Shown: positions 17,917-26,748 of the stretch, in pieces
Numbering within the stretch: position 1 is the stretch's first letter
Layout of the letters: each line of letters begins with the position of its first letter
DNA from: Falsiroseomonas sp050563545
GTDB taxonomy: Bacteria; Pseudomonadota; Alphaproteobacteria; Acetobacterales; Acetobacteraceae
NCBI RefSeq assembly: GCF_050563545.1
Contig: NZ_JBNXUM010000007.1
Coordinates: 186,001 to 250,000 of the forward strand
Reading direction: 5' to 3'
DNA: 64,000 nt
Program-made: the position numbers and the translations under genes
Notes under the pieces: model-generated
The model's database searches: none
Told to the model about the DNA's origin: nothing
Seen by the model: the letters and a program-made list of their open reading frames with translations, nothing else

Positions 17917-18917
17917 CAGCCGGCGTCCGCCATCGCCTGCGCCTTCAACGCGAGCTCGGTCGCGGCGAAGGCATGGGCCTGCGTCATCGCAGTCTCCGTG
18001 CGGTCGCGCAGGTCGGCCATGAAGCGCGCGCCGAAGGGCGGGACGTAGCCCGCGGCGTCGATGTGACGGACCTGCTTGCCGTCGAAGAGGAAGAGGTGGT
18101 CACCGCCGGGCCGGCCGGCGATATCGACGTATTTGCGCAGCTCGATCGTGCCCTCGGTGCCGAGGAGGAAGATGCGGCCGTCGCCCCAGGTCGGCAGCCC
18201 CTCCGGCGTGAACCAGTCCACGCGGATGTAGCCCGTGGCATGCGGCGTGCGGACCAGCGCCTCGCCGAAATCCTGCAGCTCAGGAAATTGCGGGTGGTTG
18301 GTGTTGCGCACGGTGGCCGCGACGACCTCGGCGGTGGTGGATCCCGTGAAGGTCAGGAACTGGTCGAACTGATGCGCCGCGATGTCCACCAGGATCCCGC
18401 CCGATCGCGCGCGCCGGAAGAACCAGTCGGGCCGGCCGGCCGGGCGCATGCGGTGGGGGCCGAGGCCCACGGTGTTGATGACGCGGCCGATGGCGCCGGA
18501 TGCGACCAGCGCCTCGGCCTTCGCGGTGCAGGGCTGGGAGACGCGCTCGCTGAAATGGATGATGTAGCGACGGCCGGTCTCGGCATGCGCGGCGCGCAGC
18601 GCGTCCAGCTGCTCGAAGCTGACGACGCCGGGCTTGTCGGCCAGCACATCCTTGCCGTGGCGCATTGCGGCGATCCCGATCTCGCAGCGGTCGGCGTTGA
18701 TGGCGGAGGTAAGGACGCAGGCGATGGACGCGTCCTCCAGGATCGTGCGGCGATCGGCGACGCGCTTCGCGCCAGGGAACTTCGCGGCGTAGCGCGACGC
18801 GATCGCCTCGTCGGTCTCGTGGAAGGCCGTCAGCTCCGCGCCGGCCGCGAGAAGCTGCTCGGTCATGCCGTAGATGTGGTCGTGGTTCAGCCCGATGGCC
18901 GCGATGCGCGTCGCCAC
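17916..18917 (-). CDS. Gfo/Idh/MocA-family oxidoreductase, second copy
   Basis: 333 residues, distinct in sequence from the neighbouring dehydrogenase. It begins RIAAIGLNHDHIYGM, an N-terminal Rossmann region with His instead of the usual GxGxxG run. It then has LTSAINADRCEIGIAAMRHGKDVLADKPGV (a DKPG variant of the EKP motif) and GGILVDIAAHQFDQFL in the catalytic domain. The start lies 13 bases after the permease stop. Two paralogous dehydrogenases in one transport operon suggest sequential oxidation/reduction of the imported compound, as in several inositol- or glycoside-use operons. Confidence 0.86.
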   Translation of the reverse strand: MATRIAAIGLNHDHIYGMTEQLLAAGAELTAFHETDEAIASRYAAKFPGAKRVADRRTILEDASIACVLTSAINADRCEIGIAAMRHGKDVLADKPGVVSFEQLDALRAAHAETGRRYIIHFSERVSQPCTAKAEALVASGAIGRVINTVGLGPHRMRPAGRPDWFFRRARSGGILVDIAAHQFDQFLTFTGSTTAEVVAATVRNTNHPQFPELQDFGEALVRTPHATGYIRVDWFTPEGLPTWGDGRIFLLGTEGTIELRKYVDIAGRPGGDHLFLFDGKQVRHIDAAGYVPPFGARFMADLRDRTETAMTQAHAFAATELALKAQAMADAG

Positions 18918-18930
18918 GTCTGTCGTCCTT

Positions 18931-19779
18931 TCAGCCCTTGAGGCCCTGTGTCGCGATGCCGTGGATGATCAGCCGCTGGCCAAACAGGAAGACCAGGAAG
19001 ACCGGCACGAGCGACAGCGTGGACATCGCAAAGAGCGGCCCCCATTCGGACCTGCCGGAGCTGTCCACGAAGGCACGCAGCGCCAGCGGCACGGTGTAGT
19101 TCGCCTGGTCGTTCAGGTAGATCAGCGGCCCGAAGAAATCGTCCCAGGTCCAGATGAAGGAGAAGATCGCGGCGGTGGCCAGCACCGGCCGCGACAGCGG
19201 CAGGATCACCATGAGATACAGGCGGAAGGGGCCGCAGCCGTCGATCGTCGCGGCCTCGTCCAGCTCCCGCGGGATGCCGCGGAAGAACTGCACCATCAGG
19301 AAGATGAAGAAGGCGTCGGCGGCGAGGAACTTCGGCACCACCAGCGGCAGGAAGGTGTTCACCCAGCCCAGGTTCTGGAACAGCACGTATTGCGGCACCA
19401 GGGTGACGTGATAGGGCAGCATCAGCGTGCCCAGCATCAGCGTGAACCACAGTCGCTTCAGCGGGAATTCGAGCCGTGCGAAGGCGAAGGCAGCGAGAGA
19501 GCAGGCCACCACGTTGCCCAGCACCGCGAGCGAGGAGACGATCGCGGAATTCAGGAAGAACCGGCCGAAGGGAAGCTGCAGGCCGGTCCAGCCCTCGACA
19601 TAGGCGCGGGGCGAGAGGTCGGTCGGCCAGGGCCGCAGATCGGAGAAGATCTCGGCTTCCGGCTTGAAGCTCGATGCGATCATCCAGACCACGGGATAGA
19701 GCATCGCGCAGCACACCGTGATCAGCACGCCATGCCAGGCGAAGGCCGTCCAGCCCTTGTGACCGCCGGCGCCGACCAT
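18931..19779 (-). CDS. Carbohydrate ABC transporter permease, MalG-like
   Basis: 282 residues with about six membrane helices. The first is near residues 13-33. The EAA loop, which contacts the ATPase, is visible as ELDEAATIDGCGPFRLYLMVILPLS near 190. The N-terminal periplasmic stretch SSFKPEAEIF is typical of the MalG/UgpE branch. Its start overlaps the stop of the partner permease by one base. It forms the inner-membrane channel with the next gene. The ATP-binding subunit is not encoded in the operon. Confidence 0.9.
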   Translation of the reverse strand: MVGAGGHKGWTAFAWHGVLITVCCAMLYPVVWMIASSFKPEAEIFSDLRPWPTDLSPRAYVEGWTGLQLPFGRFFLNSAIVSSLAVLGNVVACSLAAFAFARLEFPLKRLWFTLMLGTLMLPYHVTLVPQYVLFQNLGWVNTFLPLVVPKFLAADAFFIFLMVQFFRGIPRELDEAATIDGCGPFRLYLMVILPLSRPVLATAAIFSFIWTWDDFFGPLIYLNDQANYTVPLALRAFVDSSGRSEWGPLFAMSTLSLVPVFLVFLFGQRLIIHGIATQGLKG

Positions 19780-20708
19780 CAGCGCTTGTCCTCGTAATGC
19801 ACCCAGTAGCGGGACGTCAGGAAGGCCGCGGCGGTGAAGGTGCCGATGATGACGACCAGCACCCAGGCCAGCGCACTCGCATAGCCCATGCGGAAATAGC
19901 CGAAGCCTTCCTGGTAGAGATAGAGCGTGTAGAACAGCGTGGAGTCCACCGGCCCGCCGGTCCCGCCGGAGATGATGAAGGCCGGGGTGAAGGCCTTGAA
20001 GGCGTCGATGGTCTGCAGGATCAGGTTGAAGAAGATCACGGGGGCCAGCAGCGGCAGCGTCACCCGGCGGAACTGCGTCCAGGGGCCGGCGCCGTCGATG
20101 GACGCGGCCTCGTAGAGCTCGGTCGGGATCTGCCGGAGACCCGCGAGGAAGATCACCATGGGCGACCCGAACTGCCAGACCCGCAGCACGACCAGCGTCT
20201 CCAGCGCGTAGCTCGGGTTGGAGATCCAGCTGGGACCATCGATGCCGAACAGGTCGTAGAGCGCGGTGTTGATCAGCCCGTCATAGCCGAAGATCTGCTT
20301 CCACAGCACCGCGATCGCAACGCTGCCGCCGAGCAGCGATGGCAGGTAGAGCACGGAGCGGTAGAACGACAGCCCGCGCAGCCCCTTGTCCAGCAGCATC
20401 GCTAAGGCGAGGGCAAAGGCGAGTTTCAGCGGCACCGACAGCACGACGTAGCGGATGGTGACCCAGAGCGCGTTCCAGAAGCGCGGGTCGTCGCCGAACA
20501 TGCGCTGGTAGTTCGCGAGCCCCACCCAGCGCGGCGCCTGCAGCAGGTCGAAGCTGGTGAAGGAGAGATAGAGCGACGCCGCCATCGGCCCCGCCGTCAG
20601 CGCGAAGAAGCCGATCAGCCAGGGCGCCAGGAAGACATAGCCCGCACCCCATGCCTTGCGGCGCCGGCGCACCGCCACAGGCGACACGCCGGGCGTGTCG
20701 CGCGGCAT
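19779..20708 (-). CDS. Carbohydrate ABC transporter permease, MalF/UgpA-like
   Basis: 309 residues with six predicted helices. The first is at about 25-48 (WGAGYVFLAPWLIGFFALTAGP). The EAA loop ELYEAASIDGAGPWTQFRRVTLPLL lies near residue 208. The sequence is of the UgpA/MalF short type without the large periplasmic insert. It lies one base from the binding-protein stop and one base overlaps the second permease, so the three are one transcription unit. Together they would import a sugar, polyol or glycerophospho-compound. Confidence 0.9.
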   Translation of the reverse strand: MPRDTPGVSPVAVRRRRKAWGAGYVFLAPWLIGFFALTAGPMAASLYLSFTSFDLLQAPRWVGLANYQRMFGDDPRFWNALWVTIRYVVLSVPLKLAFALALAMLLDKGLRGLSFYRSVLYLPSLLGGSVAIAVLWKQIFGYDGLINTALYDLFGIDGPSWISNPSYALETLVVLRVWQFGSPMVIFLAGLRQIPTELYEAASIDGAGPWTQFRRVTLPLLAPVIFFNLILQTIDAFKAFTPAFIISGGTGGPVDSTLFYTLYLYQEGFGYFRMGYASALAWVLVVIIGTFTAAAFLTSRYWVHYEDKR

Positions 20709-20709
20709 C

Positions 20710-21975
20710 TCAGGCGCGGTTCAGGACGCGCGCGGATTCGTTGATGAATTCCTCGGCGGCCTGTGGCACGCGAAGCTGGTTGAACGCCACGCGCTCGTTC
20801 GTGCGGCGGAGAAGCTGCGCGATCTCGCCGGCGCCGGAGGGCGGCGGCGGCGGGATCTGGCCGACGACGCTGCCGATATTGGCGATATAGGCGATCTGGA
20901 TGCGGTCGCCTTCCGGCACCGTCGCGGCAAGCCTCTCCCGCTGCTTCGCCGAGGGGGGCACACCGCGCTCGACGCCAAGCGTCTCGGCGGCTTCCGGCGA
21001 TTCCGACAGGAAGTCGATCAGCCTCGCAGCCTCGCGCGCATTGGCCGTCGTCGCGCTCATCGAGAGCAGCATGGAAGGCTTGTAGTATTGGCCCGGCCGC
21101 TCGCCTCGGGGGTAGGCGGTCATGCCGAGCTTGTTCTGCATCAGCCCCTGATGGGCGATCAGCAGGTTGGAATGGGTGAAGGCCATTGCCGCCTTGCCCG
21201 TGACGATCATGCTCGTCTCCGGCGACTCGCGGTCGAGCGCGGTGACGTCGCCCGGCGGCGCGGCGTTGGCGCGGCGCAGCTTGTCCCAGAAGTCGAACCA
21301 CTCCGCGGCGTCGTCACGGTTCATGCCGAGCTTGCCGTCCTCGGTGTAGAGCGGCCGGCCGCGGCCGCGCACGAAGACCTCCAGAGCGGGCTCCATCATG
21401 CCGCCATCCATCGAGCCGAAGAAGCCGCGGCGGCGTGATTCGCGCGCCACCTGCGTCGCGATCTCCGCGAACTGCGCCCAGCTCGTGCCGACCTTGGGCG
21501 GTTCGATCCGCAGCCGCTCGAACACCGTGCTGTCGTAAAGCATGGCGGTGGAGTTGATGCCCATCGCGACACCGAAGACGCGGCCATCCACCTTGCCGAG
21601 GTCGATGTTCGCCTGGCCGAAATCCTGGATGTTCAGCGGCTCCGGCATGAACTCGTCGAGCGGCTTCAACGCGCGGCGGCGGGCGTATTCGAAGATGTAG
21701 CGGTAGTCCATCTGCAGCACGTCGGGCGCGTTGCCGCCGGCGACCTGGGTGGCGAGCCGCGTCCAGTAGTCGCCCCAGCCCACGGTTTCGCTATCGACCT
21801 GCGCACCTGGGTTGGCGCGCTGCCAGGCATCGAGCGCCGCGCGGGTGCGGCGGGCGCGGTCGGCGCCCCCCCACCAGGTCATGCGCATCCGCGCGGCCTG
21901 CTGGGCGCCGACGGCGCCGGCGAAGGGAAGCGCGGCGGCGGCACCCAGCAGCGCGCGGCGGGACATCGGCAGCAT
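20710..21975 (-). CDS. Extracellular sugar-binding protein (SBP family 1)
   Basis: 421 residues with a Tat-type signal (SRRALLGAAAALPFAGAVGAQ, cleavage near residue 24). The mature protein has the family 1 solute-binding pattern: MTWWGG, the RTRAALDAWQRANPG helix, GGNAPDVLQMDYRY, NSTAMLYDSTVFE and GKAAMAFTHSN. It is the first gene of the minus-strand operon and captures the substrate in the periplasm for the two permeases. About 130 bases separate it from a divergently transcribed gene, so the operon promoter should lie between 21976 and 22104. I could not identify clear boxes there. Confidence 0.9.
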   Translation of the reverse strand: MLPMSRRALLGAAAALPFAGAVGAQQAARMRMTWWGGADRARRTRAALDAWQRANPGAQVDSETVGWGDYWTRLATQVAGGNAPDVLQMDYRYIFEYARRRALKPLDEFMPEPLNIQDFGQANIDLGKVDGRVFGVAMGINSTAMLYDSTVFERLRIEPPKVGTSWAQFAEIATQVARESRRRGFFGSMDGGMMEPALEVFVRGRGRPLYTEDGKLGMNRDDAAEWFDFWDKLRRANAAPPGDVTALDRESPETSMIVTGKAAMAFTHSNLLIAHQGLMQNKLGMTAYPRGERPGQYYKPSMLLSMSATTANAREAARLIDFLSESPEAAETLGVERGVPPSAKQRERLAATVPEGDRIQIAYIANIGSVVGQIPPPPPSGAGEIAQLLRRTNERVAFNQLRVPQAAEEFINESARVLNRA

Positions 21976-22104
21976 GGACTTCCTCCCTCGCGGGTTCGGT
22001 GCAACCGCCCGCGTATCGTCCGCGTCACGCTAGCCGGGCCGGGCGGGGCGGCGCAACGGCCTCACGCTGGACGGAGCCGGGGGCTGCGGCGCAGGCTGGC
22101 CGGA

Positions 22105-22785
22105 ATGACCTTCCTCGCGCTCTGGAACGACCTCCGCCGCGGGCGGGAGGCCGAATACGAAGCCTGGCATACGCGCGAGCACGTGCCGGAACGGGTGGCC
22201 GCGCCCGGATTTCGATCGGGCCGGCGCTATCGCCGCGACGACCATCCCGCGCATCGCTGGTTCACGCTGTACGAGGTGGACGGGCTGGAGGCCTTCGACA
22301 CGCCAGAATACCACGACCTGCTGGCGAATCCGACGCCGTGGTCGGCCTCGATGAGGCCGGACTTCCGGAACTTCCTGCGCGTGCCCTGCGTGACGACAGG
22401 CGCGGAGGGCTTCGGCATCGGTGCGGCGCTGGCCGTGCTGCGGCTGAAGGAGGAGGCGGCAGTGCCGGCACTGGCCGACGGCGTGGTGCGCGCGCGACTC
22501 GGGCGGCGCGCCGTGGCGTCGGATTTCCGCGCCGGCGCGGGCGGATCGGGCGCCGACGACGACTTCGCGGCGGTGCTGCTGATCGAGACGCTGGACCGCG
22601 CGACGGCGGAGCGCGCCTTCGCCGAGGCCGCGGCGCGCTTCGCGCCAGGCGCGGCGCCGCTCGATCTCGGCGGGGTCTACGACCTGCTCTTCGTCTTCCC
22701 CGGCGCGGATGCCGATGAGCGCACGACCCACCGGCGCCCGCACTGGCCGATCACGCCGCGGCCGCCATCTCCTTCCCGCGGATGA
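22105..22785 (+). CDS. EthD-like (ferredoxin-fold dimeric) protein of unknown function
   Basis: 226 residues. The N-terminal half shows the pattern of dimeric alpha-beta barrel proteins: TFLALWNDLRRGREAEYEAWHTREHVPER, then GFRSGRRYRR and LYEVDGLEAFDTPEY. A second, degenerate copy of the fold may be present in the C-terminal half. These proteins often act on hydrophobic or aromatic compounds, but no catalytic residue can be named. The last 35 bases overlap the 3' end of the convergent GMC oxidoreductase, and the final 30 residues are Pro/Arg-rich and probably not part of the fold. Confidence 0.7.
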   Translation: MTFLALWNDLRRGREAEYEAWHTREHVPERVAAPGFRSGRRYRRDDHPAHRWFTLYEVDGLEAFDTPEYHDLLANPTPWSASMRPDFRNFLRVPCVTTGAEGFGIGAALAVLRLKEEAAVPALADGVVRARLGRRAVASDFRAGAGGSGADDDFAAVLLIETLDRATAERAFAEAAARFAPGAAPLDLGGVYDLLFVFPGADADERTTHRRPHWPITPRPPSPSRG

Positions 22786-24382
22786 AGTCGGACGCCTTCT
22801 CCGCGATCATCAGCGTCGTGGCATAGGTGTTCGCCGACGGCATGCTCGGCATCACCGACGCGTCCACGATCCGCAGCGCCTCCATCCCATGCACCAGCAG
22901 CCGGTCGTTCACGACGGTGCTGGGATCGGTGTCGGGGCCCATGCGGCAGGTGCCGATGAGGTGATAGGTCGTGCTGCCGTTCCGCTTCGCGAAATCCAGC
23001 AGTTCGTCATCGGTCTGCGCCTGCGGGCCGGGCAGCGTCTCGCGTTCCAGGAAGGGCGAGAGCTCCGTCGTGTTCAGCAGCCGGCGGATCAGGCGCATGC
23101 CGCCGAGATGGATGCGGACGTCCATGGGGTCCGACAGGTAGTTCGGGTTGATCTCCGGGTCCTCGAAGACATCGGTGCTGCGCGCGCGCACCCAGCCCGT
23201 GGATTCCGGCCGGTGCTGCCAGGCGCCGGCCGTGACGCCGGGATAGTCGTCCAGGATGTAGACCTTGCCCTCAGCGTAGGAGCCCGGGGTAAAGACGCAT
23301 TGCAGGTCGGGCTGGTCCAGCCCCTCGAAGCTTTTCCAGAAGACATGCACATGCGACGGCGTGGTCGCGAGGATGCTCGGCCGGCGCAACGCCCAGCGCG
23401 CGATCTGCCCGCCGAGGCGCAGCCCGCGCGACAGCTCGTTCAGCGTGGCCACGCCAGGCTTCGCGCGCATCACGAAGCGGGAAGCGTAGTGGTCGCGGAA
23501 ATTCGATCCGACGCCGCGGATCTCGTGCACCACAGGGACGCCGAGCGACTGCAGGAGGTCGGCGGGCCCGACGCCCGAGACCTGCATCAGCCGCGCCGTG
23601 TTGACCGTGCCGGCGGAGAGGATCACCTCGCGCCGGGCCCGCACCTCCTGCGGCGGCGCGTTACGGTCCGCGAGGTAGCGGATGCCGACGGCGCGCCTGC
23701 CCTCGAACAGGATGCGGCTGGCCCGCGCGTTGGTGCGGACCTCGAGGTTCTTCCGCTGCATCGCCGGCCGCAGGAAGGCGACGGCGGCGGAGATGCGGCG
23801 GCCGTTGCGGATGGTGCGCTGGTAGTAGCCGACGCCGGTCTGGTCGCCGCTGTTGTAGTCCTTCGCGCGCGGGATGCCGGCGGCGATGCAGCCCTTGATG
23901 AAGGCCTCGCTGACCGGGTGGAACCAGTCCATGTCGGTGACGGGGATCGAGCCCTCCGTCGTGCCGCGCGTGTCGCCGGCGACGCCGATCCGGTTCTCGC
24001 TGCGCTTGTAGTAGGGCAGGCAATCCGCATAGCCCCAGCCCCGGTTGCCGCGCTGCGCCCAGGCATCGAGGTCGGTGGGCTGGCCGCGGTTGTAGATCAT
24101 GCCGTTGACGGAAGACCCGCCGCCGAGCGTGCGCCCCTGCGTCGTCGCGATGCGGCGCCCGCCCGTCATCGGGATGGCCTCGGTCCTAAACTGCCAGGTG
24201 ACGGCGGGGTCGGCGAGCGTCTTCACGAAGCCCGCGGGGACGTGGATCCAGGGATTGCGGTCGGGCGGGCCGGCTTCCAGCACGCAGACCGTGACGCCGG
24301 GGTCCTCGGTCAGGCGGTTGGCCAGGACGGACCCGGCGGCGCCGGATCCCACGATGACGTAGTCGAAAGTGTCGCTGCTCAT
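22751..24382 (-). CDS. GMC-family FAD oxidoreductase (choline dehydrogenase-like)
   Basis: 543 residues from the ATG eight bases after the SDR stop. The FAD-binding N-terminus is DYVIVGSGAAGSVLANRL (about 6-23). GMC signature 1 is GRTLGGGSSVNGMIYNRG (about 80-97), and signature 2 is the SAGTVNTARLMQVSGVG region (about 265). Catalytic His is in TYHLIGTCRMG, and the second active-site position is an Asn in SANTYATTLMIAEKASD. No signal peptide is visible. It oxidises an alcohol or sugar to the aldehyde/ketone, passing electrons to oxygen or a quinone. The adjacent SDR suggests a two-step alcohol/ketone pathway. Confidence 0.9.
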   Translation of the reverse strand: MSSDTFDYVIVGSGAAGSVLANRLTEDPGVTVCVLEAGPPDRNPWIHVPAGFVKTLADPAVTWQFRTEAIPMTGGRRIATTQGRTLGGGSSVNGMIYNRGQPTDLDAWAQRGNRGWGYADCLPYYKRSENRIGVAGDTRGTTEGSIPVTDMDWFHPVSEAFIKGCIAAGIPRAKDYNSGDQTGVGYYQRTIRNGRRISAAVAFLRPAMQRKNLEVRTNARASRILFEGRRAVGIRYLADRNAPPQEVRARREVILSAGTVNTARLMQVSGVGPADLLQSLGVPVVHEIRGVGSNFRDHYASRFVMRAKPGVATLNELSRGLRLGGQIARWALRRPSILATTPSHVHVFWKSFEGLDQPDLQCVFTPGSYAEGKVYILDDYPGVTAGAWQHRPESTGWVRARSTDVFEDPEINPNYLSDPMDVRIHLGGMRLIRRLLNTTELSPFLERETLPGPQAQTDDELLDFAKRNGSTTYHLIGTCRMGPDTDPSTVVNDRLLVHGMEALRIVDASVMPSMPSANTYATTLMIAEKASDFIRGKEMAAAA

Positions 24383-24390
24383 GGTCCCCG

Positions 24391-25176
24391 TCACATGTTG
24401 CGCCGCGCCGCGCGGAGCGTGGGCAGGCCGATGCCCGTCGCCTCGAAGCCGCCATCCACGGCGACGACCTGGCCGGTGATGTAGCTCGCGCGGTCGCCGC
24501 AGAGGAAGACGATGGTCTCGGCGAGTTCCGTCTCCAGCCCGTAGCGGTTCAGCGGGATGGTGTCGTGGTAGTCCCTGCGGATCTCCGGCGTGTGCACGGC
24601 CTTCGCCATGGCGGTGTCCACGGGCCCGGGTGCGACGGCGTTCACGCGGATGTTCAGCGCGCCGAGCTCGACCGCCTGCTGCTTGGTCAGGTGCGCGAGC
24701 GCCGCCTTCGACGTGCCATAGGCGGCCCGCAGCGTGGAGGCCCGCAGACCCGAGATCGAGGTGATGTTGACGATCGCGCCGCCGCCGCCCTCCGCCATGA
24801 TCGGCGCAGCGGCGAGGGTCGCCAGGAACGGCCCGGTCAGGTTCACCGCGAGCACGCGGTTCCATTCCTCCGGCGTCGTCTCCAGCAGCGGCTTGAACAC
24901 CGCGATGCCCGCATTGTTCACCAGCGCATCGAGCCGGCCAAAATGCCCGCCCGCGCGGCGCACGGCCGCGGTGACCGCCGACGCGTCGGAGACGTCGCAG
25001 TGCAGGGCGAGCGTCCGGTCGGGCGCGGCGAGCTCTGCCATCGCATGGCCCAGCAGTTCGCCATCGATGTCGAGCAGCGCGACACGCCAGCCCTCGGCGA
25101 GGAAGCGGCGCGTGGTGGCCAGGCCGATGCCGCGCCCGGCGCCGGTGACGAGAGCGACCCTGGAATCCTCGGCCAT
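24391..25176 (-). CDS. Short-chain dehydrogenase/reductase
   Basis: 261 residues from the ATG at 25176. The longer frame upstream lacks family similarity. Classical SDR motifs are TGAGRGIG (11-18), NNAG (about 88), the catalytic Ser in ITSISGL, YGTSK with Tyr and Lys, and APGPVDT after the active site. It uses NAD(P)H to interconvert an alcohol and a ketone. The stop is eight bases from the GMC gene start, so the pair forms an operon. The divergent DUF1194 gene begins 131 bases upstream. Confidence 0.9.
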   Translation of the reverse strand: MAEDSRVALVTGAGRGIGLATTRRFLAEGWRVALLDIDGELLGHAMAELAAPDRTLALHCDVSDASAVTAAVRRAGGHFGRLDALVNNAGIAVFKPLLETTPEEWNRVLAVNLTGPFLATLAAAPIMAEGGGGAIVNITSISGLRASTLRAAYGTSKAALAHLTKQQAVELGALNIRVNAVAPGPVDTAMAKAVHTPEIRRDYHDTIPLNRYGLETELAETIVFLCGDRASYITGQVVAVDGGFEATGIGLPTLRAARRNM

Positions 25177-25307
25177 GATCTTCCCTCCGCCGGCCCTCCC
25201 CCGGCATCGTCCCACGCCGCGCCGCCGCCGCCCAGGGTGGCGCGAAGAAACCGCGACGCCGCGCGCGGGTTTGCACCTTCCGACAGGGACCTGGCTCGCT
25301 GGAGAAG

Positions 25308-26045
25308 ATGGGCATGCGACGACGGACCCTGTTCGGCGCGGGATGCGGGCTGCTGCTCGCTGGCCGGGCCTGGACGCAAACGGCCACCGAGGTGGACCTG
25401 CTGCTGGTGCTGGCGGCGGACGTCTCGCAATCCATGCAGGACCGCGACCTGCGGCTGCAGCGGCGCGGCTATGCCGAGGCGCTGCGCGACGCCGAGGTGC
25501 AGGGCGCCATCGCCTCCGGCGCCAATGCCGCGATCGGGCTGCTCTACATGGAATGGTCGGGGGTGGAGGACCAGCGCGTGCTGCTGCCCTGGACCCGGAT
25601 CGGCGATGCCGAGGCGGCGGAGGGCTTCGCCTCGGGCCTGCTGGAGGCGCCGATCCGCAGCGGGACCTGGACCTCGATCTCGGGCGCACTGGCCGCGGCG
25701 CGACGGCAGATGGCGGCCGCGCCCTTCACGGCGCCGCGCCGCGTGGTCGATGTGTCCGGCGACGGGGAGAACAACGCGGGCACGCCGGTCGAGGAGGAGC
25801 GCGACGCCGCGGTCGCCGAGGGCATCGTGATAAATGGCCTGCCGATTCTGCGCTTCGACGCCCGACGATCGGGTGCGGCGCCGAACGGCGAGACCGCGCT
25901 GGAGGAGCATTACCGCCGCATGGTCACGGGCGGCCCGGGCGCCTTCACGGTGCGCGCGCAGGGCCTCGAGAATTTCAGCGAGGCAATCCGGCGCAAGCTG
26001 ATCATGGAGATAGCCGGCCTGTCGCCAAGCGCCAGCGACGCTTGA
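25308..26045 (+). CDS. DUF1194 (von Willebrand A-like) secreted protein
   Basis: 245 residues with a Tat/Sec-type N-terminus (MRRRTLFGAGCGLLLAGRAWTQ). The mature part begins with a VWA-like first strand and metal site, VDLLLVLAADVSQSM, where D-x-S-x-S is the MIDAS pattern. It continues with AIGLLYMEWSG, SGTWTSISGALAAA, VVDVSGDGENN and FTVRAQGLENFSEAIRRKL. This is the DUF1194 pattern common in alphaproteobacteria. The function is unknown, and metal-dependent protein binding in the periplasm is plausible. GGAGAAG precedes the ATG. Confidence 0.88.
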   Translation: MGMRRRTLFGAGCGLLLAGRAWTQTATEVDLLLVLAADVSQSMQDRDLRLQRRGYAEALRDAEVQGAIASGANAAIGLLYMEWSGVEDQRVLLPWTRIGDAEAAEGFASGLLEAPIRSGTWTSISGALAAARRQMAAAPFTAPRRVVDVSGDGENNAGTPVEEERDAAVAEGIVINGLPILRFDARRSGAAPNGETALEEHYRRMVTGGPGAFTVRAQGLENFSEAIRRKLIMEIAGLSPSASDA

Positions 26046-26070
26046 CGTTCCGGCTTCGTTCGCCTACCTC

Positions 26071-26085
26071 GCTATCATTGATAGC
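26071..26085. promoter_or_regulatory. Palindromic operator of the toxin-antitoxin pair
   Basis: GCTATCATTGATAGC is a perfect palindrome with 7-base arms and a central T, 18 bases before the antitoxin ATG. The half-sites match the TGCTATCA/TGATAGCA half-sites known for the FitAB operator, but here they are nearly abutting rather than well separated. It is the expected site for autorepression by the antitoxin-toxin complex. Confidence 0.7.
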
Positions 26086-26103
26086 AGGTCGGTGCGACGG
26101 GCC

Positions 26104-26340
26104 ATGGCCCAGCTTCTGGTGCGCAACGTGGACGAGGAGACGGTGGCCTGGCTGAAGGCCCGCGCCGCCGCGAACGGGCGCTCGGTTGAGGCCGAGCACC
26201 GCGAGATCCTGCGCGCCGCTCGCCAGTCGAGCGCGCCATCAGACTTCTGGGAGCGCGCGGCGCGCCTGCGCGCGCAGACGGCCGGCCGCCGCACGACGCC
26301 GTCCGAGGAGCTGCTCCGCGAAGCCCGTGACGAGCGCTGA
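26104..26340 (+). CDS. FitA-type ribbon-helix-helix antitoxin
   Basis: 78 residues from the ATG at 26104. A GTG four codons earlier is an alternative. The N-terminus MAQLLVRNVDEETVAWLK folds as a ribbon-helix-helix DNA-binding domain, and RAAANGRSVEAEHREIL is the hallmark of FitA-like antitoxins. The C-terminal third (SDFWERAARLRAQTAGR) is the toxin-binding tail, with an Arg expected to block the PIN active site. It is followed three bases after its stop by the toxin, and a palindrome that fits its operator sits just upstream. Confidence 0.9.
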   Translation: MAQLLVRNVDEETVAWLKARAAANGRSVEAEHREILRAARQSSAPSDFWERAARLRAQTAGRRTTPSEELLREARDER

Positions 26341-26343
26341 TCG

Positions 26344-26748
26344 GTGGCTTTCGTCGTGGATGCGAGCGTCGTGGTAAAATGGGTGCTGGACGAGCCTGAC
26401 AGCGAAGCGGCCGTCGCCGTGGGCCAGCAGCGCCTGCTGGCGCCGGACCTCCTCGATACGGAATGCGCCAGCGTGCTGTGGAAGGCGGCGCGGCGCGGCG
26501 AGCTCACGCCGGCGGAAGCCGAGGAGCGTCTCGCGATCATCGCGGAAGCCGATGTGGAAAGGCTGCCTTCGGCGGTCCTGCTCGCCGGCGCCATGCGGCA
26601 CGCTCTGCAGCTCGGCCATCCCGTTTACGACTGCCTCTACATCGAAGCCGCCGCCCGGCTTGGCCTCCCGCTCGTGACAGCGGACCGCCGCCTGGGGCGC
26701 CTGGCGCCGCCGGGGGTGCAGGTGATCGGCCTGGACGACCTGCCCTGA
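26344..26748 (+). CDS. vapC: VapC-type PIN-domain ribonuclease toxin
   Basis: 134 residues from a GTG three bases after the antitoxin stop. It is a PIN-domain RNase of a type II toxin-antitoxin system. The acidic, metal-binding residues are visible as D6 (VVDAS), E40 (LDTECA), D96 (VYDCLY) and D114 (VTADRR). All four are intact, so the toxin should be active unless bound by its partner. It is a full-length VapC. The stop codon overlaps the most likely recF start (CTGA), so the chromosomal recF gene may be translated in series with it. Confidence 0.92.
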   Translation: MAFVVDASVVVKWVLDEPDSEAAVAVGQQRLLAPDLLDTECASVLWKAARRGELTPAEAEERLAIIAEADVERLPSAVLLAGAMRHALQLGHPVYDCLYIEAAARLGLPLVTADRRLGRLAPPGVQVIGLDDLP

